Shown here piece after piece: positions 53,741 through 63,412 of a stretch of 64,000 nt of DNA; positions within the stretch are counted from its first letter, which is position 1; every line of letters begins with the position of its first letter. The notes beneath the pieces were generated by a model that saw only the letters and a list, made by a program, of their open reading frames with translations, had not been told where the DNA came from and made no database searches. The stretch comes from Gracilimonas sp. Lineage in GTDB: Bacteria; Bacteroidota; Rhodothermia; Balneolales; Balneolaceae. A program made the translations under genes and the position numbers. The stretch lies in assembly GCA_022450045.1 (NCBI GenBank), contig JAKURD010000005.1, positions 98,024-162,023 of the forward strand, written 5' to 3'.

Positions 53741-54772
53741 ATGGTAAGTAAAAAAAATTCTAGATTGGAAACCTTAGAAGAATATATTATTCAAAACCAG
53801 AATAGGTTTCCCGGAGCTACAGGTGAACTTTCACAACTACTCAGAGACATCGGTTTAGCGGCCAAGATCATTTCGAGAGAGGTGAATAAAGCGGGGATCA
53901 CCAATATTCTGGGTGTTGACGGTTCCACGAATATACATGGGGAAGCAGTTAAAAAATTAGATCTATTTGCTGATCAACAGCTTATTTCAGCCTTGGACCG
54001 TTCGCTTATTACATGTATGGTGATCTCCGAAGAAAATGATGGGATCGTAAAGATGAGCAGCAAAAATGGTAAGTATATTGTGTACTTAGATCCGCTTGAT
54101 GGCTCTTCCAATATCGATGTGAATGTTTCTATAGGAAGTATCTTCTCAGTTTATATGAGGGAGGCCCGTTACGACTCCTCACTCAGGGAATCGGATGCAT
54201 TGCAACCCGGTGTTCGTCAGGTTGCTGCCGGTTACGTATTATATGGTTCCAGTACCATTTTAGCCTATACCACCGGTTTAGGCGTTTCCCTTTTTACGTT
54301 AGATCCAAGCATCGGTGAATTCATTTTGAGTGACCGGATGATAAAAATGCCGGATTATGGAAACATTTATAGCATCAATGAAGGAAGTTATAATTCCTGG
54401 GACCTTGGGCTTAAACAATATATCAAATACTGCCAGGAGGAAGAAGAAGAATCAGGAAGGCCTTATTCTGCGAGGTATATTGGATCAATGGTAGCTGATA
54501 TTCATCGTACACTGATTAAGGGCGGTATCTTTATTTATCCGCACAGTAAAAGATATCCGCATGGTAAATTGCGATTGATGTATGAATGCAATCCGTTGAG
54601 TTTTATCATAGAACAGGCAGGAGGGGCGGCTACTGATGGCGAAAAGCGGATCATGGAGTTGGAACCCACCAAAATTCACCAACAAACTCCTATCTATATA
54701 GGCTCTAAAAAGAATGTAGAGGATGTAATGAAATTTTTGGAAGAGCATCATAAGTCAGTACCTCAGGAATAG
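53741..54772 (+). CDS. fbp: Class I fructose-1,6-bisphosphatase
   Basis: 343 residues. GVDGSTNIHGEAVKKLD, VISEENDG and VYLDPLDGSSNIDVN (metal-binding DPLDGSS motif) and the C-terminal GKLRLMYECNPLSFIIEQAGG are all class I FBPase signatures. It is the gluconeogenic phosphatase. The gene lies alone, between coaE and a miniature element. Confidence 0.97.
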   Translation: MVSKKNSRLETLEEYIIQNQNRFPGATGELSQLLRDIGLAAKIISREVNKAGITNILGVDGSTNIHGEAVKKLDLFADQQLISALDRSLITCMVISEENDGIVKMSSKNGKYIVYLDPLDGSSNIDVNVSIGSIFSVYMREARYDSSLRESDALQPGVRQVAAGYVLYGSSTILAYTTGLGVSLFTLDPSIGEFILSDRMIKMPDYGNIYSINEGSYNSWDLGLKQYIKYCQEEEEESGRPYSARYIGSMVADIHRTLIKGGIFIYPHSKRYPHGKLRLMYECNPLSFIIEQAGGAATDGEKRIMELEPTKIHQQTPIYIGSKKNVEDVMKFLEEHHKSVPQE

Positions 54773-54933
54773 TCTTTAGCAGCCAAAGACTGAACCCCTT
54801 CACTTGTGTACCGGAAGAATGGCTTTACGATAAAGACAGGTTGACTGGTGTTGACTGGTAGTCAGGTACGCAAGCGAGTCGTTTACGGCATCTCGGTTAC
54901 GTTTTATCCTTAACTAATATTATTTTAAGTTCA

Positions 54934-55213
54934 TTAATACCAATCGCGTCCTAAACGTTGAAATACATTTTGGCAAAACGATCCTTCAAAAGGATTCTCG
55001 CAGATTTCTGCTGAATAGCGATGTGTTTTGATAAAAGATCATCAGCGCTCCGAGCGCAGCGATTCCCACGAAGTGAAACTCAGCGGGTTAATCGGCGTGC
55101 CTCTGCGAGAAAAAAAGGGGATTGATTTTAAACATGTCAGCTAATCCGTTTTTATCTTCGAAAACACAGGTCTTTTTTCAATTTTAAAAACGTTTAGGAC
55201 GCTATTGCATTAA
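54934..55213. repeat. Miniature inverted-repeat element with GCGTCCTAAACGTT ends
   Basis: GCGTCCTAAACGTT (54946-54959) has its exact inverted copy at 55189-55202. The similarity continues outward (CAAT, then TTAAT, with one mismatch and one gap) to about 54934 and 55213. Inside are palindromes: ATCCTT/AAGGAT, TCTCGCAGA/TCTGCGAGA (54996-55004, 55102-55110), and GCGCTCCGAGCGC (about 55035-55047). No coding frame is convincing. It is a typical small non-autonomous element; the family is unknown to me. Confidence 0.7.
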
Positions 55214-55224
55214 TTAAGATAGTT

Positions 55225-55518
55225 ATGAGAATAATTGCAATTCAAAAAGAAATTTTGGGACTATCGAAAAGAGACTTTGTGCCACATCTCAGGGATGAAG
55301 CCCGGCGTGGTTGGGATTTATATAAGGAAGGAGTGATTAGGGAAATGTATTTTCGGAATGATAAGCCCGAAGCAGTGCTTATTCTTGAATGTAAGGATGT
55401 TAAAGAAGCTGAAGAGAAACTCTCAACATTGCCTCTCGTTCAAAAAGGACTTATTTCTTTTGAGCTGATTCCGCTTCGCCCATATTATGGATATGAACGA
55501 TTGTTCGAAAAAGAATAG
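55225..55518 (+). CDS. YciI/muconolactone-isomerase-like small protein
   Basis: 97 residues in a ferredoxin-like alternation (MRIIAIQKEILGL, AVLILECKDVKEAEEKLSTLPLV, LISFELIPLRPYYGYERL). The style is that of small dimeric alpha/beta-barrel proteins (YciI, muconolactone isomerase-like). No catalytic residue can be fixed. It begins 11 bp after the miniature element, which may supply its promoter. Confidence 0.55.
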   Translation: MRIIAIQKEILGLSKRDFVPHLRDEARRGWDLYKEGVIREMYFRNDKPEAVLILECKDVKEAEEKLSTLPLVQKGLISFELIPLRPYYGYERLFEKE

Positions 55519-55527
55519 AACCGCTGT

Positions 55528-56013
55528 TTAGAAGCGAATACGCATTCCTTCCCGAATGTCATTTGAAACAGCATAGCCTGCATTAGTTTCTACCACATAT
55601 TGAGCCGGGCCGTCTGAAAATAGCTGCTTAGTGTTAAAAGGTGAGGTACTATGATGAATACGGATGATCACACTGTCGGCATTAACAAACATGATATCAA
55701 GCGGCAGGGGAGTATTTGCCATGTAGAAACTAAGTTCTTCCTCCGCAGGAAAGATAAAAAGCATTCCGGCATCGGCAGGTAACTGGGTGACATCCATCAG
55801 TCCCTGATTTCGCTCCTGCTGGTCATCGGCAACGGCGACGGTAATTTTCGATATTTCTTCATTATCCTGATTTAGAAAAGTCACTTCTTTAATTAGCTCA
55901 AGCTGTCTTCCCTTTTTTTGTTCCGGCTGATCTTCGGACTTTGTATCCTGACAGGATACAAAAAGACTGACAACTAATATGCTTGTGAACACTGTTATAG
56001 AGATGGATTTCAT
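55528..56013 (-). CDS. DUF192 lipoprotein
   Basis: 161 residues with a lipobox (SLFVSCQDTKS, Cys near 21). The domain ERNQGLMDVTQLPADAGMLFIFPAEEELSFYMANTPLPLDIMFVNADSVIIRI is DUF192. Function is not established. It is convergent with the YciI-like gene and divergent from the translation operon. Confidence 0.85.
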   Translation of the reverse strand: MKSISITVFTSILVVSLFVSCQDTKSEDQPEQKKGRQLELIKEVTFLNQDNEEISKITVAVADDQQERNQGLMDVTQLPADAGMLFIFPAEEELSFYMANTPLPLDIMFVNADSVIIRIHHSTSPFNTKQLFSDGPAQYVVETNAGYAVSNDIREGMRIRF

Positions 56014-56159
56014 AAGATCTGAGTTACGGTATATGACTGCAGGAATTGTTCAATGTTTGATGATACCTCTAAATTAAGTCAAAACTTCTTAACCAAAAAA
56101 TGAATCTGCTTTCAATCCTTTTGTTTCATTGAAATTTAGACGAAATAAAGCTACCTTTG

Positions 56160-56200
56160 GAAGGCAGTGAGCGTCGGAAGGCACTCGCTTTTTTTTGTTT
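56160..56200 (+). promoter_or_regulatory. Possible leader hairpin before rimP
   Basis: AAGGCAGTGAGCG, then AAGGCACTCGCT and a run of T. AGTG/CACT can pair, with the T-run after it resembling an attenuator, but the stem is short and interrupted. Leaders before rimP in other bacteria often hold such a hairpin; I see only a weak one. Confidence 0.3.
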
Positions 56201-56215
56201 CAGAATTTGGTGTAA

Positions 56216-56680
56216 ATGCAAATAGATATCATACAAAATATTAAAGACTTAGCGGAACCGCTTGCCGCAGAACACGATCTCTTCGTTGTAGATGTGGAAC
56301 TGAAAACGGGAGGCGGGCAAAACGAAGTTTGGGTGTTACTTGATAGCGAAGATGGTGGTGTGAACATAGATCATTGTTCTAAAATTAGCAAAGAACTCGG
56401 TTTTTTGATCGAGGCTCATGAGCTTTTTGATAACAAATACAGACTGAATGTTTCATCGCCCGGACTAAGCCGCCCATTGAGTGATAAAAGGCAATACAAG
56501 AAAAACGAAGGTCGCGTTGCTACCATCAAATTCAAAAATGCAGCCGGTGAGTATAAAAAGATTGAAGGTGTTATCACTGGTATTCTGGAAGATAACGTTG
56601 CTATAACCGATGAGGAGGAAGTTGAAACAGAGATTCCTTTTGAAGCAATTGTTGAAACCAAAATCATCCCCGTAATTTAA
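56216..56680 (+). CDS. rimP: Ribosome maturation factor RimP
   Basis: 154 residues. LAEPLAAEHDLFVVDVELKTGGGQNEVWVLLD, ISKELGFLIEAHELFDNKYRLNVSSPGLSRPL are diagnostic RimP features. It assists 30S maturation and starts the rimP-nusA-infB operon here. The next gene starts 13 bp later. Confidence 0.95.
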   Translation: MQIDIIQNIKDLAEPLAAEHDLFVVDVELKTGGGQNEVWVLLDSEDGGVNIDHCSKISKELGFLIEAHELFDNKYRLNVSSPGLSRPLSDKRQYKKNEGRVATIKFKNAAGEYKKIEGVITGILEDNVAITDEEEVETEIPFEAIVETKIIPVI

Positions 56681-56693
56681 TTAAGCCAAACTG

Positions 56694-57950
56694 ATGCAGA
56701 ACGAATTATCAAAACAGATTATCTCCTCATTTGCAGAGATCGCACATGAGAAAGGCATTGATCGCGATATGCTTCTTTCCATACTGGAAGATGTATTTCG
56801 TACTATGATCCGCAAAAAATATGAGTCTGACGAAGCCTTTGAGGTGATCTTGAATGCTGACCGGGGGGAAATTCAGATCCTTCATGTGCAGGAAGTGGTT
56901 CCTGCCGATGAGTTAACTGATCCGGTCGCTGAGATCACTTTAGAAGATGCTCAAAAAGTAGATCCTGACGCCGAACTCTATGATGAATTAGCTCAGGAAA
57001 TTCAGATCACGGATTTCGGCCGACGTGCTGTTACTATGGCACGACAGCAGCTGGCCCAGCGTATCCGGGAAATTGAAAAAGACAATATTTATGAAGACTA
57101 CACCGACCGTGTAGGCGAGATCATTCTCGGTGATGTATATCAGGTTCGCCAGAATAAAGATATCCTGGTTAATCATAACGGTGTAGAGCTGCTGCTTCCA
57201 AAAAGTGAGCAGATCTATAAAGATCGCTATCGTAAAGGAGATACCATCCGCGCCGTAGTAACCGGAGTGCACATGCGCAACGGAAACCCGACGGTGATTA
57301 TCTCCAGAACCTCAGAATTATTCTTAGAGAGATTATTTGAGAACGAGATCCCTGAAGTATTTGACGGAATTATTGAATTGGCACGCATAGCACGTTCGCC
57401 GGGCGACCGATCCAAAGTTGCGGTATTATCTCATGATGAGCGCGTTGATCCGGTTGGTGCCTGCGTGGGAATGAAGGGAATTCGAATTCACGCCATTGTA
57501 CGTGAATTGCAGAATGAGAACATCGATGTGATCAACTTCACCCCTGATAAAATTGAATTCATCAAACGAGCACTTCAACCTGCAGAAGTTTTGAAAGTAG
57601 AGCTGGATGAAGCAAATAAGCACGCAAATGTGCTTGTGCCGGCCGATGAAGTCTCAAAAGCCATTGGTAAGGGGGGCGTAAATATTCGTCTGGCATCGAA
57701 ACTGGCCGAGGTTGAAATTGATGTATATCGCGAAGTTGAAGAAGAAGACGATATTGATATTGACGAATTCGAAGTTGATTTCGGAGCGGATGTAATTCAA
57801 ATGCTGCACGACATCGGTTGTGATACTGCTCGTGCTGTGCTGGAATTAAACGCAGAAGAGTTAGTAAGCAGAACGAACGAACAAATAGATCCCGAGCTTG
57901 CAGAGAAGATTATGAGTGTAATTGCATACGAATTTGAGGACGAGGCTTAA
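56694..57950 (+). CDS. nusA: Transcription termination/antitermination protein NusA
   Basis: 418 residues: N-terminal RNAP-binding domain, S1 (about 128-200; VGEIILGDVYQVRQNKDILV), KH1 and KH2 (ERVDPVGACVGMKGIRIHAIVRELQNENIDVI, then SKAIGKGGVNIRLASKLAEVEIDV), and a short acidic C-terminal extension with helix-hairpin-helix-like repeats (LHDIGCDTARAVLELNAEEL). The double acidic AR domains of E. coli are absent, as in many bacteria. It lies between rimP and infB. Confidence 0.96.
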   Translation: MQNELSKQIISSFAEIAHEKGIDRDMLLSILEDVFRTMIRKKYESDEAFEVILNADRGEIQILHVQEVVPADELTDPVAEITLEDAQKVDPDAELYDELAQEIQITDFGRRAVTMARQQLAQRIREIEKDNIYEDYTDRVGEIILGDVYQVRQNKDILVNHNGVELLLPKSEQIYKDRYRKGDTIRAVVTGVHMRNGNPTVIISRTSELFLERLFENEIPEVFDGIIELARIARSPGDRSKVAVLSHDERVDPVGACVGMKGIRIHAIVRELQNENIDVINFTPDKIEFIKRALQPAEVLKVELDEANKHANVLVPADEVSKAIGKGGVNIRLASKLAEVEIDVYREVEEEDDIDIDEFEVDFGADVIQMLHDIGCDTARAVLELNAEELVSRTNEQIDPELAEKIMSVIAYEFEDEA

Positions 57951-58006
57951 ATCGGCAATTCCATTTAAAAATTCTTAGTTTAAAAGCTCACATTTAAAAC
58001 CCATTT

Positions 58007-60850
58007 ATGACGTCTAAAAGACCTAAACCATTATTTAAAGTTGCAGCGGAATTTAATGTTGCCACACAATCCATCGTGGATACATTAAATGACAACGGCT
58101 TTGATGCAGCAAATCGTCCTAACTTCAAGATCACGCCTGAAATGTATGTGGCGCTTGATGAAGTATATGGAGAAGACAAAGCGAAAAGTGCTGATCATGA
58201 CAAAGCCCGTGAGGAGTACGAAAGTCGCCGCAGTCAAATGATGAACCAACGTAACGATAGCGTAACTATCGATAACGTATTGGAGCCCATCGAAGACAGT
58301 ATAGGTTTAGAGCCCGAAGATGAAACTGCTGACCTGGAACCTGAAGATGAGCCTCAGGATGAAGCTGATTTAGAGCCTGAGGAAGATCAGGAGGAAGACG
58401 AAGAAGCAGAAGACAAAGAGGTAAAAGCGAAGACGAAGAAGAAAGAGGAGAAGGCGGCTAAAGAAGAAGAAGAGGACAAGAAAGAAGAGGCAGCAAAGAA
58501 AAAGGCGGAAGAAGAAAAAAAGAAAGCCGAGAAGGAAAAAGCTGAAAAGGCGGCCAAAAAAGAGAAAGAGGCCAGGCAGAAAAAAGAAAAAGAGGAAGAA
58601 AAAGCTAAAGCTGAGGCTAAAACCAAGAAAGAGCAATCTAAAGATACAGAAGCTGAAAAAGACGCTGATTCCGAAGATAAAGATGAAGAGGTAGAAGCAA
58701 GCAAAGAAGATGAGGAAGAGGAAGAAATAATTCGCGGGGCAGCCGGCAAACTTAAAGGAACTAAAGTATTAGGAAAAGCTTCTTTCACAAGCGATATCGC
58801 TGATAAGAAGAAGCGCAAGACCAGAAAGCGCCGAAAAGACCAGAAGGATGACAGCTCATCCAAAAAAGATGATAGCAGTTCAAAATCAAGAAAAACCTCC
58901 AAGAAGAAACGGAAGAAGAAAACTGAGATCGATGAGACCGATGTAGATAAGATGATGCGCGAAACCATGAAGAAGATGCAGTCTTCCAAGACCGTGGGCA
59001 GTAAGCGTTCAAAACGGCGTCGTGAAAGAAAAGAAGAGCGTGAGGAAGAGCTGCAAAAGCAGGCGGAACTCGAAGAACTCGAATCAGATATTGTTGAAAC
59101 TACCGAGTTTATCACCGCCAACGAATTGGCTGATCTTCTCGATGTAGGTGTAAATGATATTATTTCAGTTTGCATGTCCATTGGGCTAATGATAACGATC
59201 AACCAAAGATTGGATGCCGGTACCATTGAATTGGTAGCTGAAGAATTTGGTAAGGAAGTTGAATTCATTGATGCCGAGGAACTTGATGAAGAGCTTACTA
59301 TCCCGGAGGATGAAGAAGAAGATCTGCGTCCACGCGCACCAATTATCACGGTGATGGGACACGTTGATCACGGTAAAACTTCTTTGCTTGATTACATTCG
59401 GGAAGAGAAAGTTGCAGCTGGTGAGGCCGGTGGTATTACCCAGCACGTTGGTGCATATCAGGTGGTACATAACGATAATGAGATAACTTTCCTTGATACT
59501 CCTGGTCACGAAGCCTTTACCGCTATGCGTTCCCGTGGTGCTCAGGCAACAGATATTGTAATTCTTGTAGTTGCAGGTGATGATTCTGTGATGCCCCAGA
59601 CTATTGAGGCCATAAATCACGCCAAAGCGGCCGGTGTACCAATTGTGGTAGCCATCAACAAGATGGATAAAGAAGGAGTGAATCCGGATCGTATCAAAGC
59701 TGAGCTTTCTGAACATGACGTGATTGTTGAGGAATATGGCGGACAGGTTCAGTATGCAGAAGTTTCTGCCCACACAGGACAGGGAATTGAAGACCTGCTC
59801 GAAAAAGTATTGATCGAAGCTGAACTCTTGGAACTTAAAGCAAATCCTGATCGGCGTGCTGACGGCGTTGTACTTGAAGCCCGGCTTGATAAAGGAAAAG
59901 GAATTGTTGCAAATATCCTGGTGCAAGGCGGTACGCTTGAAGTTGGAGATCCATTTGTGGCCGGGCCTTGTTATGGCCGTGTGCGTGCGATGGAAAATGA
60001 TCGTGGTAAACGGATTCAAAAAGCAGGTCCATCCACCCCGGTTCAGCTTATGGGTTTTGATGATATGCCGCAGGCCGGTGATAAGCTTATTGTAGCAGAA
60101 GACGAGAAAACAGCCAAAGAAGTGGCCAGCGAAAGAATGCAGATCCGTCGCGAGCAGGCTATGCGCTCAACCAAGCACATGACACTGGATGATATTTCAC
60201 GCCGACTGGCTCTTGGCGAAGTTTCAGAATTGAACATCATCATTAAGGCTGATGTAGATGGCTCGATCGAGGCTCTTTCCGGATCACTCCAGAAACTGGG
60301 TACCGATGAGGTTTCAGTAAACATTATTCACACCGGTGCAGGAGCTATTTCTGAATCGGATGTATTGTTAGCATCTGCTTCTGATGCGATCATAATTGGC
60401 TTCCAGGTACGGCCCACAGCTCAGGCTCGTAAACTTGCCGAAGAAGAAGAAATTGATATCCGGCTCTTCAGCGTAATCTACGATGCCGTTGATGAAGTAA
60501 GAGATGCTCTTGAAGGCTTACTCTCACCGGAGATCAAAGAGCAAATGATGGGTGTTGTTGATGTTCGCGAGATCTTCAAAGTTTCCAAAGTGGGAACCAT
60601 TGCCGGTTGTTATGTAACGGAAGGCAAGGTGGAAAGAAACAACCCGATCCGCCTGGTTCGCGACGGTATTGTGATCTATGATGGAGAGATCGATGCTCTT
60701 AAGCGTTTCAAAGATGATGTAAAGGAAGTTACATCCGGTTATGAATGCGGTATAAGTATCAAGGGATACAACGATATCAAAGTCGGTGACCAGATCGAAA
60801 GTTACAAGATCACTGAGCAGAAACGTACCCTTGAAGATTCAGCAGGATAG
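58007..60850 (+). CDS. infB: Translation initiation factor IF-2
   Basis: 947 residues. A small IF2-N domain comes first (RPKPLFKVAAEFNVATQSIVDTLN). A very long charged linker of about 270 residues follows, dominated by Glu/Lys with Lys/Arg clusters near 260-340. The G domain has GHVDHGKTSLLDY near 450 and NKMD near 558. The C-terminal domains bind initiator tRNA. The linker is coded by GAA/AAG-rich sequence whose antisense gives a false Ser-rich frame. It fits the operon with nusA and rbfA. Confidence 0.97.
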   Translation: MTSKRPKPLFKVAAEFNVATQSIVDTLNDNGFDAANRPNFKITPEMYVALDEVYGEDKAKSADHDKAREEYESRRSQMMNQRNDSVTIDNVLEPIEDSIGLEPEDETADLEPEDEPQDEADLEPEEDQEEDEEAEDKEVKAKTKKKEEKAAKEEEEDKKEEAAKKKAEEEKKKAEKEKAEKAAKKEKEARQKKEKEEEKAKAEAKTKKEQSKDTEAEKDADSEDKDEEVEASKEDEEEEEIIRGAAGKLKGTKVLGKASFTSDIADKKKRKTRKRRKDQKDDSSSKKDDSSSKSRKTSKKKRKKKTEIDETDVDKMMRETMKKMQSSKTVGSKRSKRRRERKEEREEELQKQAELEELESDIVETTEFITANELADLLDVGVNDIISVCMSIGLMITINQRLDAGTIELVAEEFGKEVEFIDAEELDEELTIPEDEEEDLRPRAPIITVMGHVDHGKTSLLDYIREEKVAAGEAGGITQHVGAYQVVHNDNEITFLDTPGHEAFTAMRSRGAQATDIVILVVAGDDSVMPQTIEAINHAKAAGVPIVVAINKMDKEGVNPDRIKAELSEHDVIVEEYGGQVQYAEVSAHTGQGIEDLLEKVLIEAELLELKANPDRRADGVVLEARLDKGKGIVANILVQGGTLEVGDPFVAGPCYGRVRAMENDRGKRIQKAGPSTPVQLMGFDDMPQAGDKLIVAEDEKTAKEVASERMQIRREQAMRSTKHMTLDDISRRLALGEVSELNIIIKADVDGSIEALSGSLQKLGTDEVSVNIIHTGAGAISESDVLLASASDAIIIGFQVRPTAQARKLAEEEEIDIRLFSVIYDAVDEVRDALEGLLSPEIKEQMMGVVDVREIFKVSKVGTIAGCYVTEGKVERNNPIRLVRDGIVIYDGEIDALKRFKDDVKEVTSGYECGISIKGYNDIKVGDQIESYKITEQKRTLEDSAG

Positions 60851-60932
60851 GTTATTGAGCTGTGATGTAAATATTGCAGCTTAAACTTCTTCCCTCAGAA
60901 CTAAAGTTTTAAATTAATTCTTACCTACAATC

Positions 60933-61307
60933 ATGGGTTTCAGACCTGAAAGATTAGCAGCTGTCATTAAACGCGACCTTGGTGAGATCATTCAACAGTC
61001 CTATCAGCCAAGCGATACTTTTGTTACCGTGACGAATGTGATAATGACGGATGATCTGTCTATTGCCAAAGTGTATTTAAGCGTGTTTTCACCCGGCAGA
61101 GATGATAAACCTGTGTATGAATTCATTGATGAACATATTAATGAGATCAGGTATGAATTAGCTTCCAAAATAAAAAATCAGGTTCGAAAAATCCCTGAAC
61201 TTCATTTCTACGAAGATGACACAGCCGAATACGTGAATAAAATGGAAGAGCTATTGAAGAAAGTTGATATTCCTGAAGAAGATCCGGATTCACCCAGTGA
61301 AGATTAA
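60933..61307 (+). CDS. rbfA: Ribosome-binding factor A
   Basis: 124 residues, with RPERLAAVIKRDLGEIIQQSY at the start and LRYELASKIKNQVRKIPELHFYEDD-like features (IRYELASKIKNQVRKIPELHFYEDDTAEYV). RbfA is the cold-shock 30S maturation factor. It lies 82 bp after infB and 4 bp before truB. Confidence 0.94.
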   Translation: MGFRPERLAAVIKRDLGEIIQQSYQPSDTFVTVTNVIMTDDLSIAKVYLSVFSPGRDDKPVYEFIDEHINEIRYELASKIKNQVRKIPELHFYEDDTAEYVNKMEELLKKVDIPEEDPDSPSED

Positions 61308-61311
61308 ATAA

Positions 61312-62055
61312 ATGGCCCGAGCTCTCCCTTTGGATGAAATTCCTGTCTATGGTAAACACAATTTACCATCCAAAGAGACCGACTTGAAAGAAGGAGGGAT
61401 GTTCATCATTGACAAGCCTCTCGAATGGTCAAGTTTTGATGTGGTGAAATTCCTGAGGAAGAGAATAAGAGTAAAGAAAGTTGGCCATGCCGGAACCCTT
61501 GACCCCTTAGCTACCGGTGTGTTGATCCTTTGTTGCGGCCGGGCAACTAAATCCATATCTCTTATCCAGGATCTCCCCAAAGTTTATACGGCTGAAATCA
61601 CATTCGGTCAAGCAACTACCACCTATGACTCTGAAGGCGAAGTAACTGAAACAGCCGATTGGGAGCATATCACAAAAGAAAAGATTGAATCTGCTTTAGC
61701 GGATGAATTTTTGGGAACTGTTGAGCAAATTCCCCCTATGTACTCTGCCCTTAAATATGGCGGTAAAAAACTATATGAACTTGCACGGAAAGGAGAGGAG
61801 GTGGTTCGGTTGCCTCGTCAGGTTACTTTTCACGAACATTCAATTCTCAATTTCGCCCCACCGAAACTGACCCTTAAAACTATATGCAGTAAAGGTACGT
61901 ACATCCGGTCACTTGCAAGAGATCTGGGGGAAGCTTTACATTCAAAAGCCTATTTGAGTGGCTTGGAACGAACTTCTATAGGACATTTTTCAATAGAGGA
62001 AGCATTAACTCCCCATGAAATGGGAGATCAATTGAAGGAAATATGGCTGAATTAA
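61312..62055 (+). CDS. truB: tRNA pseudouridine-55 synthase TruB
   Basis: 247 residues. MFIIDKPLEWSSFDVVKFLR and GHAGTLDPLATGVLILC (catalytic Asp) are diagnostic, and YSALKYGGKKLYELARKGEEV is the RNA-contact region. It is somewhat shorter than E. coli TruB, lacking most of the C-terminal PUA part. It overlaps ribF by 13 bp. Confidence 0.96.
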   Translation: MARALPLDEIPVYGKHNLPSKETDLKEGGMFIIDKPLEWSSFDVVKFLRKRIRVKKVGHAGTLDPLATGVLILCCGRATKSISLIQDLPKVYTAEITFGQATTTYDSEGEVTETADWEHITKEKIESALADEFLGTVEQIPPMYSALKYGGKKLYELARKGEEVVRLPRQVTFHEHSILNFAPPKLTLKTICSKGTYIRSLARDLGEALHSKAYLSGLERTSIGHFSIEEALTPHEMGDQLKEIWLN

Positions 62056-62972
62056 TCGAACTAAAGAATATTACGCATCAATCTAATTCCGTGGTTACCG
62101 TTGGAACCTTTGACGGAGTTCATAAAGGTCACAGGGCGTTAATTGATGCGGTTGTGACTAAAGCCGACGAACGAAATGCGAGAAGCGTAGTGGTAACTTT
62201 CGACCCGCATCCTCGGGAGATCATCAATCCCGGAAAAGGAGGGATCAAGCTGCTAACCACATTAAAAGAGCGATGTGAGATTCTTGAAGATCTTGGAGTG
62301 GACGTGTTATTGGTGATTCCATTTGACCGCGATTTTTCACTGCTTACATCCGAAGAATTTGTTCGGAAAATTATACATAAAAAAGTTGGGGTCAGTGAAT
62401 TTGTGATTGGGTACGACCATCACTTTGGCCGCGATCGTGAAGGCACCATTGAAACTATCAAGAAACTCGGTGCTGAACTTGGGTTTGATTATTATGTGGT
62501 CTCAAAACAGGAGATGGGAGATGTGACCATCAGCAGTACGGTGATTCGTCGAACTCTTGCCGAAGAGGGCAACGTAAAAAAAGCTGCGGAATACCTGGAC
62601 CGTAATTACCTGCTTAATGGAATTGTTATGCATGGCGATGAGCGGGGGAGAACCATCGGTTACCCGACTGCAAACCTAAAACCTGAGCATGAGAATAAAG
62701 TGATCCCTAAAAATGGGGTCTATGCTGTTAAAATCCGGGTTCAGGGAGAATGGTTTGGTGGTATGATGAACATCGGGGTACGGCCTACCTTCGATGATCC
62801 TGTTCGAACTGTAGAAGTAAACATATTCGATTTCTCCCGTGAAATTTATGGGGATACCATCCAGGTACGTTTTATTGACCGCATAAGAGATGAGCAAAAA
62901 TTTGACGGAATAGACGAACTGAAAGCACAGTTGGATTCCGATAAACAAAAAAGTTTAGAGATTTTGGGGTAA
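62043..62972 (+). CDS. ribF: Bifunctional riboflavin kinase/FAD synthetase
   Basis: 309 residues. The nucleotidyltransferase half has VTVGTFDGVHKGHRALID and GYDHHFGRDREG; the kinase half has GDERGRTIGYPTANL and the final REIYGDTIQVRFIDRIRDEQKFDGIDEL. It makes FMN and FAD. It ends the operon; the usual next gene in relatives, rpsO, is not seen before the window's end. Confidence 0.96.
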   Translation: MAELIELKNITHQSNSVVTVGTFDGVHKGHRALIDAVVTKADERNARSVVVTFDPHPREIINPGKGGIKLLTTLKERCEILEDLGVDVLLVIPFDRDFSLLTSEEFVRKIIHKKVGVSEFVIGYDHHFGRDREGTIETIKKLGAELGFDYYVVSKQEMGDVTISSTVIRRTLAEEGNVKKAAEYLDRNYLLNGIVMHGDERGRTIGYPTANLKPEHENKVIPKNGVYAVKIRVQGEWFGGMMNIGVRPTFDDPVRTVEVNIFDFSREIYGDTIQVRFIDRIRDEQKFDGIDELKAQLDSDKQKSLEILG

Positions 62973-63032
62973 CGTTTATATATATGAGCTTTGGCGCGTA
63001 TCGGCACGAACCTCTCCAAATAAAAACTGACT

Positions 63033-63057
63033 TTGGAAAATCTGTAGAATTTTCCAA
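63033..63057. repeat. Hairpin TTGGAAAAT/ATTTTCCAA
   Basis: A perfect 9-bp stem with a 7-nt loop, without a T-run, in the debris after ribF. Confidence 0.6.
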
Positions 63058-63093
63058 GTGTGGACTGACCAAGTTATAGCCTATATATGGTTG

Positions 63094-63257
63094 TTAAGCA
63101 CGGTGTTTTTTCTGCGTTTTGCTCTTTTTCTGTTCAAAATATTCGACTATTTCTTCTGGACTTAAATTCATTATACCCTTTGAAATTCTGTTCCTTTGTC
63201 ACGCATAAATTTTACCGCATCAAAGGTTTTTTTGGTATTTTTTTCTTTAGTTTTCAT
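63094..63257 (-). pseudogene. Frameshifted small antitoxin-like gene
   Basis: From ATG (63257) the frame reads MKTKEKNTKKTFDAVKFMRDKG and soon stops. One base over, it continues RISKGIMNLSPEEIVEYFEQKK and ends at 63094. The two halves together resemble the small proteins (KTFD-MMR- then SPEEIxEYF) often found near toxin genes in Bacteroidota. 164 nt is not a multiple of three, as expected for a single-base indel. No toxin gene is visible next to it. Confidence 0.55.
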
Positions 63258-63293
63258 AAGTTATTAATGGCTCTATGTTGATTTGTGTGGGTA

Positions 63294-63322
63294 GGGCTAA
63301 AAACGTTTCTATTGTTTAGCCC
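63294..63322. repeat. Hairpin GGGCTAAA/TTTAGCCC
   Basis: A perfect 8-bp stem with a 13-nt loop, about 35 bp upstream of the broken small gene. Confidence 0.5.
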
Positions 63323-63412
63323 ATTAACCAGCATATTTTGGCAGAGCGTATTCCATGATTTTACGTTAGCGGTAGCCTGTAAACCCAGAGGAAGCCCAAT
63401 GAACCCTTCCGA

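Noticed and set aside
54771-54791. Hairpin AGTCTTT/AAAGACT as the fbp terminator
   Set aside because: No T-run follows, and it begins within the stop codon.
58387-59349. A long Ser-rich frame on the minus strand
   Set aside because: It is the antisense of the Glu/Lys-rich linker of IF-2; its composition follows from GAA/AAG/GAG repeats.
59186-60019. A 277-codon minus-strand frame
   Set aside because: It lies entirely inside infB, antisense to conserved G-domain sequence.
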